Positions 10,022-19,931 of a stretch of DNA of 64,000 nt are shown here, piece by piece (positions within the stretch are counted from its first letter, which is position 1; each line of letters opens with the position of its first letter). The notes beneath the pieces are model-generated. The model saw nothing but the letters and a program-made list of their open reading frames with translations. It searched no databases and had not been told where the DNA came from. This DNA is from Theocolax elegans (Eukaryota; Arthropoda; Insecta; Hymenoptera; Cerocephalidae): NCBI GenBank assembly GCA_026168455.1, contig CM047428.1, forward strand, positions 37,880,546-37,944,545, written 5' to 3'. Position numbers and translations under genes: made by a program.

Positions 10022-10487
10022 ACTCCCTTCGGGGAGGTCCTATGTATATAGATATATATATATTTTTTAAACAATGTGTTCTGGAGACGACAGCGTGGGT
10101 GGTGAAAATTAGCAAAAAGGTTTTTAAATTGTATTCTTTTTAATGGTATTAATGAAAATTATTGTTTTTAATTCGAGAATTAAACGTGATGCGTTGAATT
10201 TTTATAGAATGGATATGTAATAATGAAGAGTGATTTTGCGAGATTTACACGAGTGATATGTGGTTTTTTTGAGTTTTGTTAGAATTTGGTGAGTTATGAA
10301 TTGTTTTGTGACATCGATGTAAATATTTCACTACTGGGTATTAATCTATATATTTTGTAAATTATTAATTTTTTAGCCTTGAAAAGGGACGGCGAAAAAA
10401 CGTCCGAAACGTCGGCATATTTTGTAACTTAACTAAACATCTGTAAACACCATTGGTTCGTGACGATCAATAAAGGACACTTTTTAT
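10022..10487 (+). repeat. PLE-3 inverted terminal repeat, right
   Basis: Runs from actcccttcggggaggtcc to ggacactttttatt, complementary to 8540-9005. It contains the second hammerhead-like motif at 10376-10416. Confidence 0.9.
10376..10416 (+). ncRNA. Variant hammerhead-like motif, PLE-3 right repeat
   Basis: GCC, UUGAAAAG, GGACG, loop GCGAAAAAA, CGUCC, GAAA, CGUC, GGC. Identical in layout to 8611-8651. Stem II is 5 bp and stem I 3 bp; the first core box deviates from CUGANGA. Confidence 0.5.
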
Positions 10488-12313
10488 TAAACATTACTTG
10501 AACGAACGATAGATTCATTTAAACAATTTAAATTATTAATATTTCTAAAGAAAACTTGAATATCTAGTTTTTTAAATTCTTTTCTTATTCTTTCAGATAA
10601 ACCTCTAACATACGGTATAACAACAAATGCATCAATTTTAATATCTACTCTAACTTTTAATTTACTATTATAAATTTGATTCACTCTCTCTTCAATCACT
10701 CTATTAATCAAATCTATCGGATAATTATTATTAACAAAAGTTTTTTTAACTAAATCCAAATTTACTTTTCTAAAATCACCGTGTGACAGTCCAACGGCAC
10801 GGTCAATAACACCTTTCAACGCACCAATCTTGTCACTGAACTGGTGATGAGAATGGAAATTTAAAAATCTACCCGACCAAGTAGGCTTTCTATACCAATT
10901 TAATTTCACTTTATTTTTATCATCTCTAATAACTTTAATATCTAAAAAATTTAATTCTTTATCAATCTCAACCTCTACTGTAAATTTAATTCTATCATGA
11001 ATTGAATTAAAAACATCAACCATTTCATCAACAAAACATTCAGGTACTATCGTAAAGATGTCATCAACAAATCTACTAAAAATCATTGGTTCAAAACTCA
11101 ATTTCGACAAAGCAATACCCTCTAACTTTTCCATCACTAAATTAGCTATTACAGGTGACAACGGTGATCCCATTGGGCATCCATATCCCTGTTCATAAAA
11201 ATCTTTATCAAAAGAAAAAAATGTATTATTAAATACTAAATTAAGTGCTTTGGTAAATTCATTAATATCTAAAATAGTATATAAACTAATATCTGACCAT
11301 TTTTCTATTATTATATCATTCACAAAATCTAAAGGAACGTTTGTAAATAAAGATACAACATCCAATGAGATCATTTTACAATTATTCGGAATAATCATAT
11401 CTTTCATCATATTATAAAAACTCCAACTATCTTTAATATAAGAATTTGTTTTACCAACTACATTAACTAAAATATCAGACAAAAATCTAGCAAGCTTATA
11501 AGTAGGAAAATTAATAGATGATATAATTATTCTATATGTCAGCTTTTCTTTGTGAATCTTAGGAAGCCCATAACATTTTGCTACTGTACAATTTTCACAT
11601 TTTAAATATTTAAAAGTTTTATCATCAATATAATATTTCTTTCTCCAACAAGAAAGTAACTCCTTTAATTTATCTTGCAATTTATTGATATGTGGATTCC
11701 TAATTTTCTTATATGTAGTGTCATCATTCAAAAGGAGCTTAATCCGATCTATAACATCCCTTTTATACGAAGCCACTGTTATATTACCTTTATCCGCTTT
11801 CTGAAAAATTATCTCTGGATTTTCCTTCAAGAAATCCTTAGTTATTTTTAATTCACGAAATAAATTACTATTTAAAAAATTATCATATTTACTTTTTTTT
11901 TTAAAATTACCTACCACTTTGACCAAAGATCCGCTACATTTAGTTTTGAAATTTTCTTCAAAACCTATTATTCTACTTTCAACATCAGCAACTATTTCTT
12001 TAATGGGAAGATCCCTCCTCAAATATGGTAGACCAAACCTAGAACCCCTTGACATGATATTCACTACTTCCCTAGGCATAACAGTATCAGTAAGATTCCT
12101 GAACCAATTATCATTAATCTCAAAATTATTCAATTGATTGAAATGAAAGTTTTTATTATACAATAATAATTCAAATTTTCTTTTTAAATATTTTCTTTTA
12201 TCATATTTAACTCTTTTAAAGTGACTCTCTTGATTAAACATAAAATGTTTTACATCATTCAAATTTAAATTTCTAAATAAATAATTTCTCAAATCTAATA
12301 AAAATCCTTTCAA
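10487..12313 (-). CDS. PLE-2 reverse transcriptase (N-terminal region + RT, endonuclease cut off)
   Basis: A 608-codon open frame encodes a Penelope-type reverse transcriptase, which copies element RNA at nicked DNA. In order: an N-terminal basic region, KADKGNITVASYKRDV (about residue 172), CYGLPKIHKEKLTYRIIISS (RT motifs 1-2), MISLDVVSLFTNVPL (motif A with catalytic Asp), GYGCPMGSPLSPVIANLVME (motif B), FSRFVDDIFTIVP (motif C, FVDD), LNFLDIKVI and NWYRKPTWSGRFLNFHSHH (motifs D-E/thumb). No internal stop is present. The start is unclear: the frame is open above 12313 without ATG, and the first in-frame ATG lies about 24 codons in. The C-terminus ends at a stop formed at the PLE-3 insertion, so the endonuclease (8161-8535) is lost. 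Confidence 0.9.
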   Translation of the reverse strand: MKGFLLDLRNYLFRNLNLNDVKHFMFNQESHFKRVKYDKRKYLKRKFELLLYNKNFHFNQLNNFEINDNWFRNLTDTVMPREVVNIMSRGSRFGLPYLRRDLPIKEIVADVESRIIGFEENFKTKCSGSLVKVVGNFKKKSKYDNFLNSNLFRELKITKDFLKENPEIIFQKADKGNITVASYKRDVIDRIKLLLNDDTTYKKIRNPHINKLQDKLKELLSCWRKKYYIDDKTFKYLKCENCTVAKCYGLPKIHKEKLTYRIIISSINFPTYKLARFLSDILVNVVGKTNSYIKDSWSFYNMMKDMIIPNNCKMISLDVVSLFTNVPLDFVNDIIIEKWSDISLYTILDINEFTKALNLVFNNTFFSFDKDFYEQGYGCPMGSPLSPVIANLVMEKLEGIALSKLSFEPMIFSRFVDDIFTIVPECFVDEMVDVFNSIHDRIKFTVEVEIDKELNFLDIKVIRDDKNKVKLNWYRKPTWSGRFLNFHSHHQFSDKIGALKGVIDRAVGLSHGDFRKVNLDLVKKTFVNNNYPIDLINRVIEERVNQIYNSKLKVRVDIKIDAFVVIPYVRGLSERIRKEFKKLDIQVFFRNINNLNCLNESIVRSSNV

Positions 12314-12378
12314 ACGGTGAATCTCAAAATTTAAATCTCTAATTTCAAAATTTAATAATCTATTCTTAAAAAAGAAAA

Positions 12379-12661
12379 TAGTGTGGAATAGATTTTCATT
12401 TCAGTCCCTGATGAGGAGCAGCAGCGAGCTCGAAACGTCGGACATCATATTTGGGGTTAGTGGATTTTTGGTGCAGGGGGGCAGTCAGATTGCTTTGTTA
12501 ATAATTTGTTTTTATGTTTAGTTAGTGTTTTTATTTTTTATATTTTATATTTTATATTTTTTATTTTTATTTTTATAGATTCTTCGGGGGTGATTATAAG
12601 TAGGGGCAATCTGATTGCCCATATAATTGACAGTAAGACCGATAAAAATATTAATTAATTT
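12379..12661 (+). repeat. PLE-2 terminal repeat, plus-strand copy
   Basis: Inverse of 7814-8091, ending gataaaaatattaattaatt. A further fragment lies at 5564-5772. Contains the hammerhead-like motif at 12404-12443. Confidence 0.9.
12404..12443 (+). ncRNA. Hammerhead-ribozyme-like motif, PLE-2 right repeat
   Basis: GUCC (12404-12407), CUGAUGAG (12408-12415), GAGC, loop AGCAGCGA, GCUC, GAAA (12432-12435), CGUC, GGAC (12440-12443). All core boxes are intact. Predicted cleavage is after C12439. This architecture (very short stem III) matches the minimal type I hammerheads reported in Penelope-like retroelements, which are thought to work as dimers. Confidence 0.75.
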
Positions 12662-14449
12662 AGTTATACTACAGTCGACATAAGTAATATTTTATTAATT
12701 TTTTTATTACATAAAGAAAGAGAGTGTTGTGCTTCATGTGTGTGGGTGTGCAGAGAGTTCTCCCCACCAACCACAACGTCAGCGTGCAGAGGCGCACGCC
12801 TCGCTGTTCGATAACGAAGGAGAGAAGGAAATCGGCAGCCGTTCCGGCTATTGGAGCGAGAGAAAGAGGTAGATTCGAGGTGAATCGGTAAGTGGTGCAC
12901 CACGTATAGACCCGTGTGTCACGTATTCGTTGTCACGCTGCACTAGGGATTAAGGTGCAGGTGATGGGGATAATAAAGGTAACATATATAAAATAATTAA
13001 ATTTATTATCTGCTATGATTGATACAATTACGGGTGCCAGTCGCGTCCTTTACGCGGGCTCAAGATCGGCTGTGATCGGCTCAGGGAGGGGGCGAATTTA
13101 AAAAGGCGTAAAGCGGCTCACTGTAGATTGCACGAGTGCAAATTATAAATTAAAGGTCGCGAATCACTCGCTGAATCAGTGTGCTACTCGTCCGTGACGA
13201 GTTTAATGTTGACCGACTGCGCGGCTACGATACACGATCGCGGTGTCGGAGGCTGCTCGAAAAAGGGGGGAGAAAGGGGAAACACGTGAACTCGCACACA
13301 CGCACTGAGTAAGCACGGGATGGAATTGCACAAAAAATAAAGGAGGCACGGAGAACTATACACCAACCTCGTTGCTTTGCTGCTCTCGCTCACTCTTGCT
13401 CAATACGCAAATTGGCACACTCGCAAATATCTCGCTTCGGATCGGCGTAGATATCCCTCACGAAGATCGGGCGTCGTGATCTTACGGCGATCGAAAGAGC
13501 TCTGCTCTTTTCGGCGTGGTCGACGCATTGCCTGTGTGCGCGCATGCATCGCGATGGCCCACTTGCGGTGCGTATGTGGCCTTGAATGCGGCTTAAGTAA
13601 TATGGCCGCCGCACCGTTTAGTAGCGTGCGCCTCGTCCGTTCCAACAACAACAACGATGCCGATGACGACGATGTAAGCTGCTTGCCAGGTAACTATTTC
13701 TCGTTCCTTATCACTAACCCGTCGGCTAATAATATCGGTGTTCACAGGGCCACGGGAGGTGTGCGTATGCGGCACGTCGACGCGGGCTCTTGGGTGTTGC
13801 CGCGACCGATATCTCCTTCTCTCTCGCTCTCCTTGAGGCGCACGGCGTGACAGGTGCAACGGCGGGCTCGAGCTGCTTGGGCGGACACACGGCGATAATC
13901 AGGTAAATCTCAACGTGGAAGACGGCTTGACGTGTAATATTATTAATATTGTGTGTGTGAGTATTTATAATGCTCACTTAACCGCTTCCCAAGTCCTCTC
14001 CTATACTCACTTGCTTAAGTAAGTGTGTGCTCCTGTCTGCTCCCTTATAATGAATATTGCTATATTAGCTGGTGCTTCCAGGTTTCCTGGATTATTGCTG
14101 GCTGACGAACTTCCTGGCTACATTGGCTCGTTCTTCTGACTCGGTCTTCCTTGGCTTTGCTGGGTACGCTGCTACTAGACTCAGGACTTTGCAGCTCGCT
14201 GTCATCTAACACCTCAGCATGCTGCTTTATTGGCTCTTCGTCAGGCTCATTATTAGATTACTTTAAGAGTAATCTGTGCTTCTTTGAACTCCTTCTGTGT
14301 CCTGCTCGGCTGCTCCCCTGTGCACTTCACGAGAGAAAGCGCGCGTAACGTAGGTTTTAACGGATTGTTTTCACGCTGACCTCGGGGGTAGTCATCGGTA
14401 CGACTCCCCCCTAATTGTTAATGTTAATTTATTATTATTTGGTTGTTTA
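12662..14449. other. GC-richer region without a recognised gene
   Basis: About 12740-14400 is clearly GC- and CpG-richer than the rest. It has several overlapping open frames (for example plus 13377-13850) but none carries a motif I know, and opposite-strand frames overlap them, so they look like composition artefacts. A minus-strand stretch at about 14065-14255 reads an acidic/Ser-rich peptide (EVLDDSELQSPESSSSVPSK) that could be a retroelement polyprotein end. A C-rich run (actcccccc, purine-rich aggggggagt on the minus strand) at about 14400-14411 resembles a polypurine tract. I cannot assign it. Confidence 0.35.
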
Positions 14450-14720
14450 TTCAATAAATTGACTCGGCGAGATTATCTTTCTCGCCGACTAACATAATAT
14501 CTCGATTGTTGATAACGTTTTCCCGGTGATAGTCCAATCCCACGAATACCGCTCTCTCCGGCGTATATTCTAGTTGGAAATTTTGGGCATAGGGCCTAAT
14601 ACACGGTATTAAAGCCAAACGATGTGTTTGGCGTTGTTAACGGCATTGCACGGGAATTACTTAGGTTGGTAAGTTAGGGCAGATTGGACCTATCCGGGGC
14701 CTTACATTCACAAGTACTCA
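14450..14720 (+). repeat. Dispersed repeat R2, copy 1 (possible LTR end)
   Basis: Starts aataaattgactcggcgaga and runs through gaataccgctctctccgg, gggcata.gg and ttacttaggttggtaag. A diverged copy lies at 23140-23410 in the same orientation. Type unknown; composition and position suggest the end of an LTR retroelement. Confidence 0.6.
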
Positions 14721-14843
14721 CCCCGCTTCACATATTCTGGGTTCAAAAAGGAGTTGTTCAGCAGAATATCGGTAATTTTTAAATTTTCTTTTGTTGATTT
14801 GTTATGCAATGCTCCATATACGTACATATACATATATATATAT

Positions 14844-15839
14844 GGGGTATTCCACGTGAAGTGGTCCGATCAAAATTTTAAAATGCACCAAATTTTGGGT
14901 ACACTTTGCAAATATTTTTCAGAATACAGAAAAAAATTTTTAGGTACTGGAATCTATTTGCTCAAAAGTTATTCTAACCTCAAAAAGTGAATTTTTCCAT
15001 ATTTTTTTCAACACCAGCTGGGTTTACCGCTATATAACTCAAAATCTATCAACTTTTTCTATAGAACATTATATGTAACATTCGTTGCTAATTATATCTA
15101 GAATTTATTCTTCTGGGTTAGAATTTCTAATCTCAAGGTCAATGTTACATAAACTACATGTCAATATTAAACTTGAAAAAAGTGCAAGTGCGCCACCTTT
15201 GATTTTTTCATCCAAAAGTCTGAAAGAAAGCTTGGAGCAATGCCTTTCAAATGGTCTGTAGCATTTTTATGGCCTCCAATTCTGTAAAAAGTTATGACAA
15301 TTTAAAGAAAGACAAAATATTCACAAAAATTAACATGGTAATTCCCATTTAAATTTTTAAAAAAATTTCGTGTTTCTTTAAATTGTCATAACTTTTTACA
15401 GAATTGGAGGCCATAAAAATGCTACAGACCATTTGAAAGGCATTGCTCCAAGCTTTCTTTTAGACTTTTGGATGAAAAAATCAAAGGTGGCGCACTTGCA
15501 CTTTTTTCAAGTTGAATATTGACATGTAGTTTATGTAACATTGACCGTGAGATTAGAAATTCTAACCCAGAAGAATAAATTCTAGATATAATTAGCAACG
15601 AATGTTACATATAATGTTCTATAGTAAAAGTTGATAGATTTTGAGTTATATAGCGGTAAACCCAGCTGGTGTTGAAAAAAATATGGAAAAATTCACTTTT
15701 TGAGGTTAGAATAACTTTTGAGCAAATAGATTCCAGTACCTAAAAATTTTTTTCTGTATTCTGAAAAACATTTGCAAAGTGTACCCAAAATTTGGTGCAT
15801 TTTAAAATTTTGATCGGATCACTTCACGTGGAATACCCC
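14844..15839. repeat. Large fold-back element with 466-bp arms
   Basis: Arms 14844-15310 and 15374-15839 are nearly perfect inverted copies around a 63-bp spacer. Ends are ggggtattccacgtgaagtg and its complement, lying directly inside a TATATATA stretch, so TA target duplication (Tc1/mariner style) is likely but masked. There are no open frames. A transcript would form a very long hairpin RNA. Confidence 0.9.
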
Positions 15840-16925
15840 ATATATATATGCGCATACAGTATAGGGAATTCTGAACGCGAGTATTGCGGGAACACGTGTA
15901 TATTAGTAAGGAGTTAAATTTATATTCGAATTTCGCTCTGTTAACTAGGGAGTACTATAGTGATCTATTGAACCAATCAATAGATGACTTTATTAGAGAT
16001 AAGACTTCCGTATGGGTAAATATAAGGGCATATTATGTTATATGACAGTAATTACCTCAAATACGGAAAGTCGAAATACCAGTTGGGACAATGATAACTT
16101 ATGTAAATTAGTTGTCATTTTTATCTTTAGTGTGGTAAATATGGATAGCTTTATTACACCTGTGACAGATGCGGAAGGGTTGGAGAAATAAAATATGGCC
16201 GGATCCCTCGCAAGTAACGAGAGAGAGAACAGATAGGGATATTATTAGATTGAGGGAGATGGAAAATCGAAGAAGTCTGGCGTGGTTTTGGTAACGGCTC
16301 CTCGCCATTCTGAATCTATTGATCTTAGATCATAGAAGTGTCCATTGCTATTTTCTACGAGTCACAGGTTTCCAGTAGTAATATATAGGAAGTTTGGGTT
16401 GATATTTAAGGAGGAATTGATCAGGAGTACGGAGACAAACAAATTGATCCATTTATTATCCAATTAATTCAGGGAAAAATTATACAAATACCTATATAGA
16501 TATAAAATATCATTTTGCTCAATCCATATTTATATTAATTTTAATTTCGCTACATCATTTTGGTGAATTATTTTATTTACTAATATAATAAGTGATATTA
16601 TTATTAGTGGGGATAATACTAAGTGAACTAGTGCGCGTTTATTAACCGGTTAAATTATTTATTTAACTAATTTAAAAATCAACGTTCTCTCTCTCGTGGT
16701 TAGTGGTGCCACGGGATCTATCCTTAGATCCCGTAATAAAATATTATAAACCGTCATTTTCTTTCGTAGTATTAATATTCGTTATCGCGAGTTAATACAT
16801 ATCCGGATCTATATATTTTAATTCAATGGGACTTCCTCTGGGTGGGTCCACCGAGTTATAAGGACGAATAATTAATTATTATTATTTTCGACGATGCCTG
16901 GGTCCGGAAAGAATTGTATTTAAAT
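15840..16925. other. No gene recognised
   Basis: Mixed AT-rich sequence with one 66-codon minus-strand frame (16108-16308) of no known family. Nothing else is supported. Confidence 0.4.
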
Positions 16926-17143
16926 AATTTTTTTTTTTTATTAGTATTTTAACGTCGCTCTTTTCATGCTCCCAAACCGGTGCTAATCAGCGACGGAGGT
17001 CATACGATGTCTTGGTGAAGAAAGCACTTGTTGAAAATACATTCGCCAGTGGTGCTTGTATCAATCGGCCGGGGCCGGGAATCGAACCTGGGACTTCCAG
17101 ATTACGAGCCCGACGCCCTACCGACCGGGCCATCGCAGGCCTC
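16926..17143 (-). mobile_element. tRNA-derived SINE (copy A)
   Basis: Reads on the minus strand: a tRNA-like head at 17071-17139 with an A box resembling TGGCCCGGTCGGTAGGGC and a B box GGTTCGATTCCC, then a body containing cctccgtcgctgattagc and gagcgacgtt, and an A-rich tail (poly-T on the plus strand at 16927-16940). The body end is shared with the SINE at 42143-42583, but the tRNA heads differ. It would be transcribed by RNA polymerase III and mobilised by a LINE. Confidence 0.8.
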
Positions 17144-17235
17144 TTAACTAATTTTGTTATATATAATTCAAAACCAGCATCACAATAGATATATATAAAT
17201 TTTATTAAAAAAAATTATTTAAAATATATTAAACG

Positions 17236-19931
17236 TTTCTTTTAAAGGGTATTTGCTGTTCAAATTTGGAGATGCACTTCAACTTTTATTTCTTCTATAT
17301 ATTTTTACATTAAATGATGGACCGCAATTTTGGATGAGTAATGGGTAAGTATATTTGTTAATATTCTATTATATTATATTATATTATTAGATTATATTTA
17401 TTATAATAATATTTATTTTTGTATTTGTTAATTTAGACGTTTCTTTTTGATGTGTGTTGAAAATTTGTAGTTCATGAAAAATAGTGTATTGAATATCCAT
17501 ACTTATTAAAATGAATCAAAACAAAATATATTTATAAATTTTTCTATTATAATTATTCAATTATATTTTTAATATAAATGAACATTAAAACCAGATATGT
17601 ATATTTAAATGAGTCAATTTATAATTATTATGCACTGCATTATTTTACTCACAAACACCAAAGTTTTTTTATCAACGCAATGGTTGTATCTGCTTTCTTT
17701 CATATATATTCTAATTGATCAAATCAATAACTGAATAAATAATAAGAATTAAATAAGATTAATAATAAATTAATATATTCACTATCTTAAAAAAAAAATT
17801 TTGTAGAAAAATTGGAAAAGTATAAATATTAAAATGCTTAATTAACTTTTAAGGAGATATTTATTTATTAATTATTACAACTAATGTTAGTATGTTTATG
17901 CACAATTTTCAATCAATTTTTTCTATCTTTAGATAAAACAATATATGCAAAGAAATTGTCGAACCTTCTGGAATGGTTTACGAAACCTTGAGAGGTTGAG
18001 GCACTCCTTGATCGCGATGTATAACTGCCATACATAAAGTTTTCGACATAGTAGTACGTAGTAAGTATTACTCATCTATGAGGCTGAAGCATTCTTACGA
18101 AAACAATCAAGTGAACACAAACGAACGCTCAAATAATTTGATTGAGCAGTGAACGATCGACTCGACGAAATGGTCGATTTCTTGTTACTTGAACGGGAAG
18201 AACGTTAGCGACTTATATGCATTACTCTTACAAATCCGGATTACATTCTGTTTTCGAAATGAAGGAGACGCAGGTTCAAACTCGCACAGTTTGACATATA
18301 ATACTAGTTAGCATATGATAAGGAAAATTGTTTTTTAATCCTTGCGTATAGAGTTTATGTGAAACTAATTTTTTTTTCATTAACATTATTTAATTGTAAA
18401 CAATCTCTGAATAAGTTCTATACAAATTAATTTGTGATCTTCCTTTTTACAGGTATCAAGAGTCAGTTGTCTGGTGTGAATGATCAATGTCAAGTCCTAG
18501 TTAGAGGATCGAATATTGGTGATCAACATATGGTTTATATAGAACATGCGAAGAAACAGGAATAATTGCACCCTGCCTTTAGATTTTTACTACCTCTCTG
18601 AGAGCTTGACAAATTTTTTCTATGAGCTGTGCGACATATGTATTTGTTTCTACACCTCTTCTCAAGTCATGTTAACTAAAAGTTCATTTAGATTTTATTT
18701 TACTGCAAAACAACGTATACGTTTAGACAAGTTTTACTATTTCAAACGTCATTACACATTCATCTTCAGATATTTATCTCGGATCAAAAAGTATGTAATA
18801 GGAAAAAGTTTTGTAATTGTGAGATAAACATTTTGTTTATTTGAAGTTTTTATGTACAATTTAAAGTTTTTTATTTATTGTACAAAATCACGTACTTTTA
18901 ACTATTTTGTATTATTATAATCATTTTAGATATTTATCTTGAGTAATTTCTCTCGGATCATAAAGCTTTCAAAAGGAAAAAGTTTTGAAATTTTAAGATT
19001 AACATTTCGTTTATTTAAAGTTTTGTTGTAGGTTTAAAATTGTTTCATATATTGCGAAAAAGCGTGTATTTTTGACTTTTTTCAGTATTTTAAGCATTTT
19101 TGCAAATTTATCTTCAAAAATTCATCTCGAATTGAAAAGTGTTCAATAGAAAAAAGTTTTGCTAGGATGAGACAAACATTTCGTCCATGCAAAGTTTTTA
19201 TGTACAATGAATATATTTTAAGATAATGCTACGAAATTTTCAATGCGTAATTATAAAAAGTGTTATAACTTAAATTGATTATGTGCAATATATCTAAAAA
19301 TAGAACCATAAGCATCTCGCATCATGAAAAAGATACCCTACAAATTTCAACCGAATCAGTTGAAAACTTTTGGAGATATTTGTGGAACATCAAACACATA
19401 AATATGATGTAACGATCTTTGTGAGTCTCTGACGCTAAAAATATTCAAAAACATGTATTGTGTACTATACAAAAAGTTTCGTATTATCAAGATGAATATT
19501 TTGTCTATTATATAGTTTTTGTATAGGAAGAATACATTTCGAGATATTTAACATAGAATGAATAAAACCGTTTTTAAAGGAAATGTAAACTTCTCTGTAT
19601 CTGTGACGTGGCTTTATGCATATATCTGAAAATAGGACCATAAACTTTTTATATCGTGAGAAAGCTACCATAAAATTTGCAGCCAAATCGGTTGAAAAAT
19701 TTTTGAGATATTTGAGGAAAACCACTTTTTTGGATGACAAAAATATAAGGCTTTCCCGTATATCGGTCGTACCTAAAAATTAGACGAAATTTTGGCCTAA
19801 AGAAATCATCAAATTGTAATGCTAAATTTTTGATAAAAGTTCGTCTAATTCTTATTTTTTCCATATCTTTTAACCAAATTAAGATATTTAAGCTTCTTTT
19901 TTATTCTAAAACGTATCTACTTAATCTCAGC
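17236..19931 (+). repeat. 2,696-bp tandem duplication, unit 1
   Basis: Every stretch I compared in this unit recurs 2,696 bp downstream with no difference seen. It starts at tttcttttaaagggtatttg (family R1 sequence) and ends inside the right half of a fold-back MITE. Homology to R1 continues upstream of 17236 (compare 7050-7140), so unit 1 holds the original left boundary. It includes an open 93-codon frame (18546-18827) without recognised motif. Confidence 0.9.
18690..19480 (+). repeat. Diverged tandem repeats of about 170 bp inside the duplicated unit
   Basis: Recurrent blocks of the type ctcggatcaaaaagt..aaaaagttttg..gataaacattttgtttattt..agtttttatgtacaa appear near 18780, 18955, 19130, 19300 and 19470. 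They are diverged, with variable spacing. The same array is repeated at 21386-22176 in unit 2. No coding meaning is apparent; the 93-codon frame overlaps the array and is probably spurious. Confidence 0.6.

Larger units (their letters stand above)
8540..10487 (+). mobile_element. PLE-3: short Penelope-like element, endonuclease only, flanked by 466-bp inverted repeats
   Basis: Arms 8540-9005 and 10022-10487 are inverted copies with almost no visible differences. The 1,016-bp middle carries one gene part, the GIY-YIG endonuclease at 9041-9598, followed by about 420 bp of GC-richer 3' sequence. No reverse transcriptase is present, so this copy is 5'-truncated and needs RT in trans. It is inserted in the linker of PLE-2 between RT and endonuclease. 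A target duplication cannot be fixed because of the surrounding TTAATAA-like sequence. Confidence 0.85.
7814..12661 (-). mobile_element. PLE-2: Penelope-like element with inverted terminal repeats, interrupted by PLE-3
   Basis: Terminal repeats of about 280 bp face each other at 7814-8091 and 12379-12661. Between them, on the minus strand, lie the N-terminal region plus reverse transcriptase (10487-12313) and the GIY-YIG endonuclease (8161-8535). The two gene parts are separated by the inserted PLE-3 (8540-10487). Removing PLE-3 would bring the linker ending SIVRSSNV next to the NNLSFVFNN segment. Each terminal repeat carries a hammerhead-like motif. Confidence 0.85.

Noticed and set aside
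13377..13850. 157-codon open frame in the GC-rich region
   Set aside because: No recognised motif and several long frames overlap on the opposite strand; not enough to call a gene.
17071..17139. Intact tRNA gene
   Set aside because: A and B boxes are clear, but the piece is fused to a SINE body with A-rich tail; same for 42512-42581.
18208..18290. tRNA-like sequence with ggttcaaactc B-box-like motif
   Set aside because: No convincing acceptor stem or A box, and no SINE tail; chance match is likely.
18546..18827. 93-codon frame present in both tandem units (also 21242-21523)
   Set aside because: Overlaps the diverged 170-bp repeats and has no known domain; duplication explains its presence twice.
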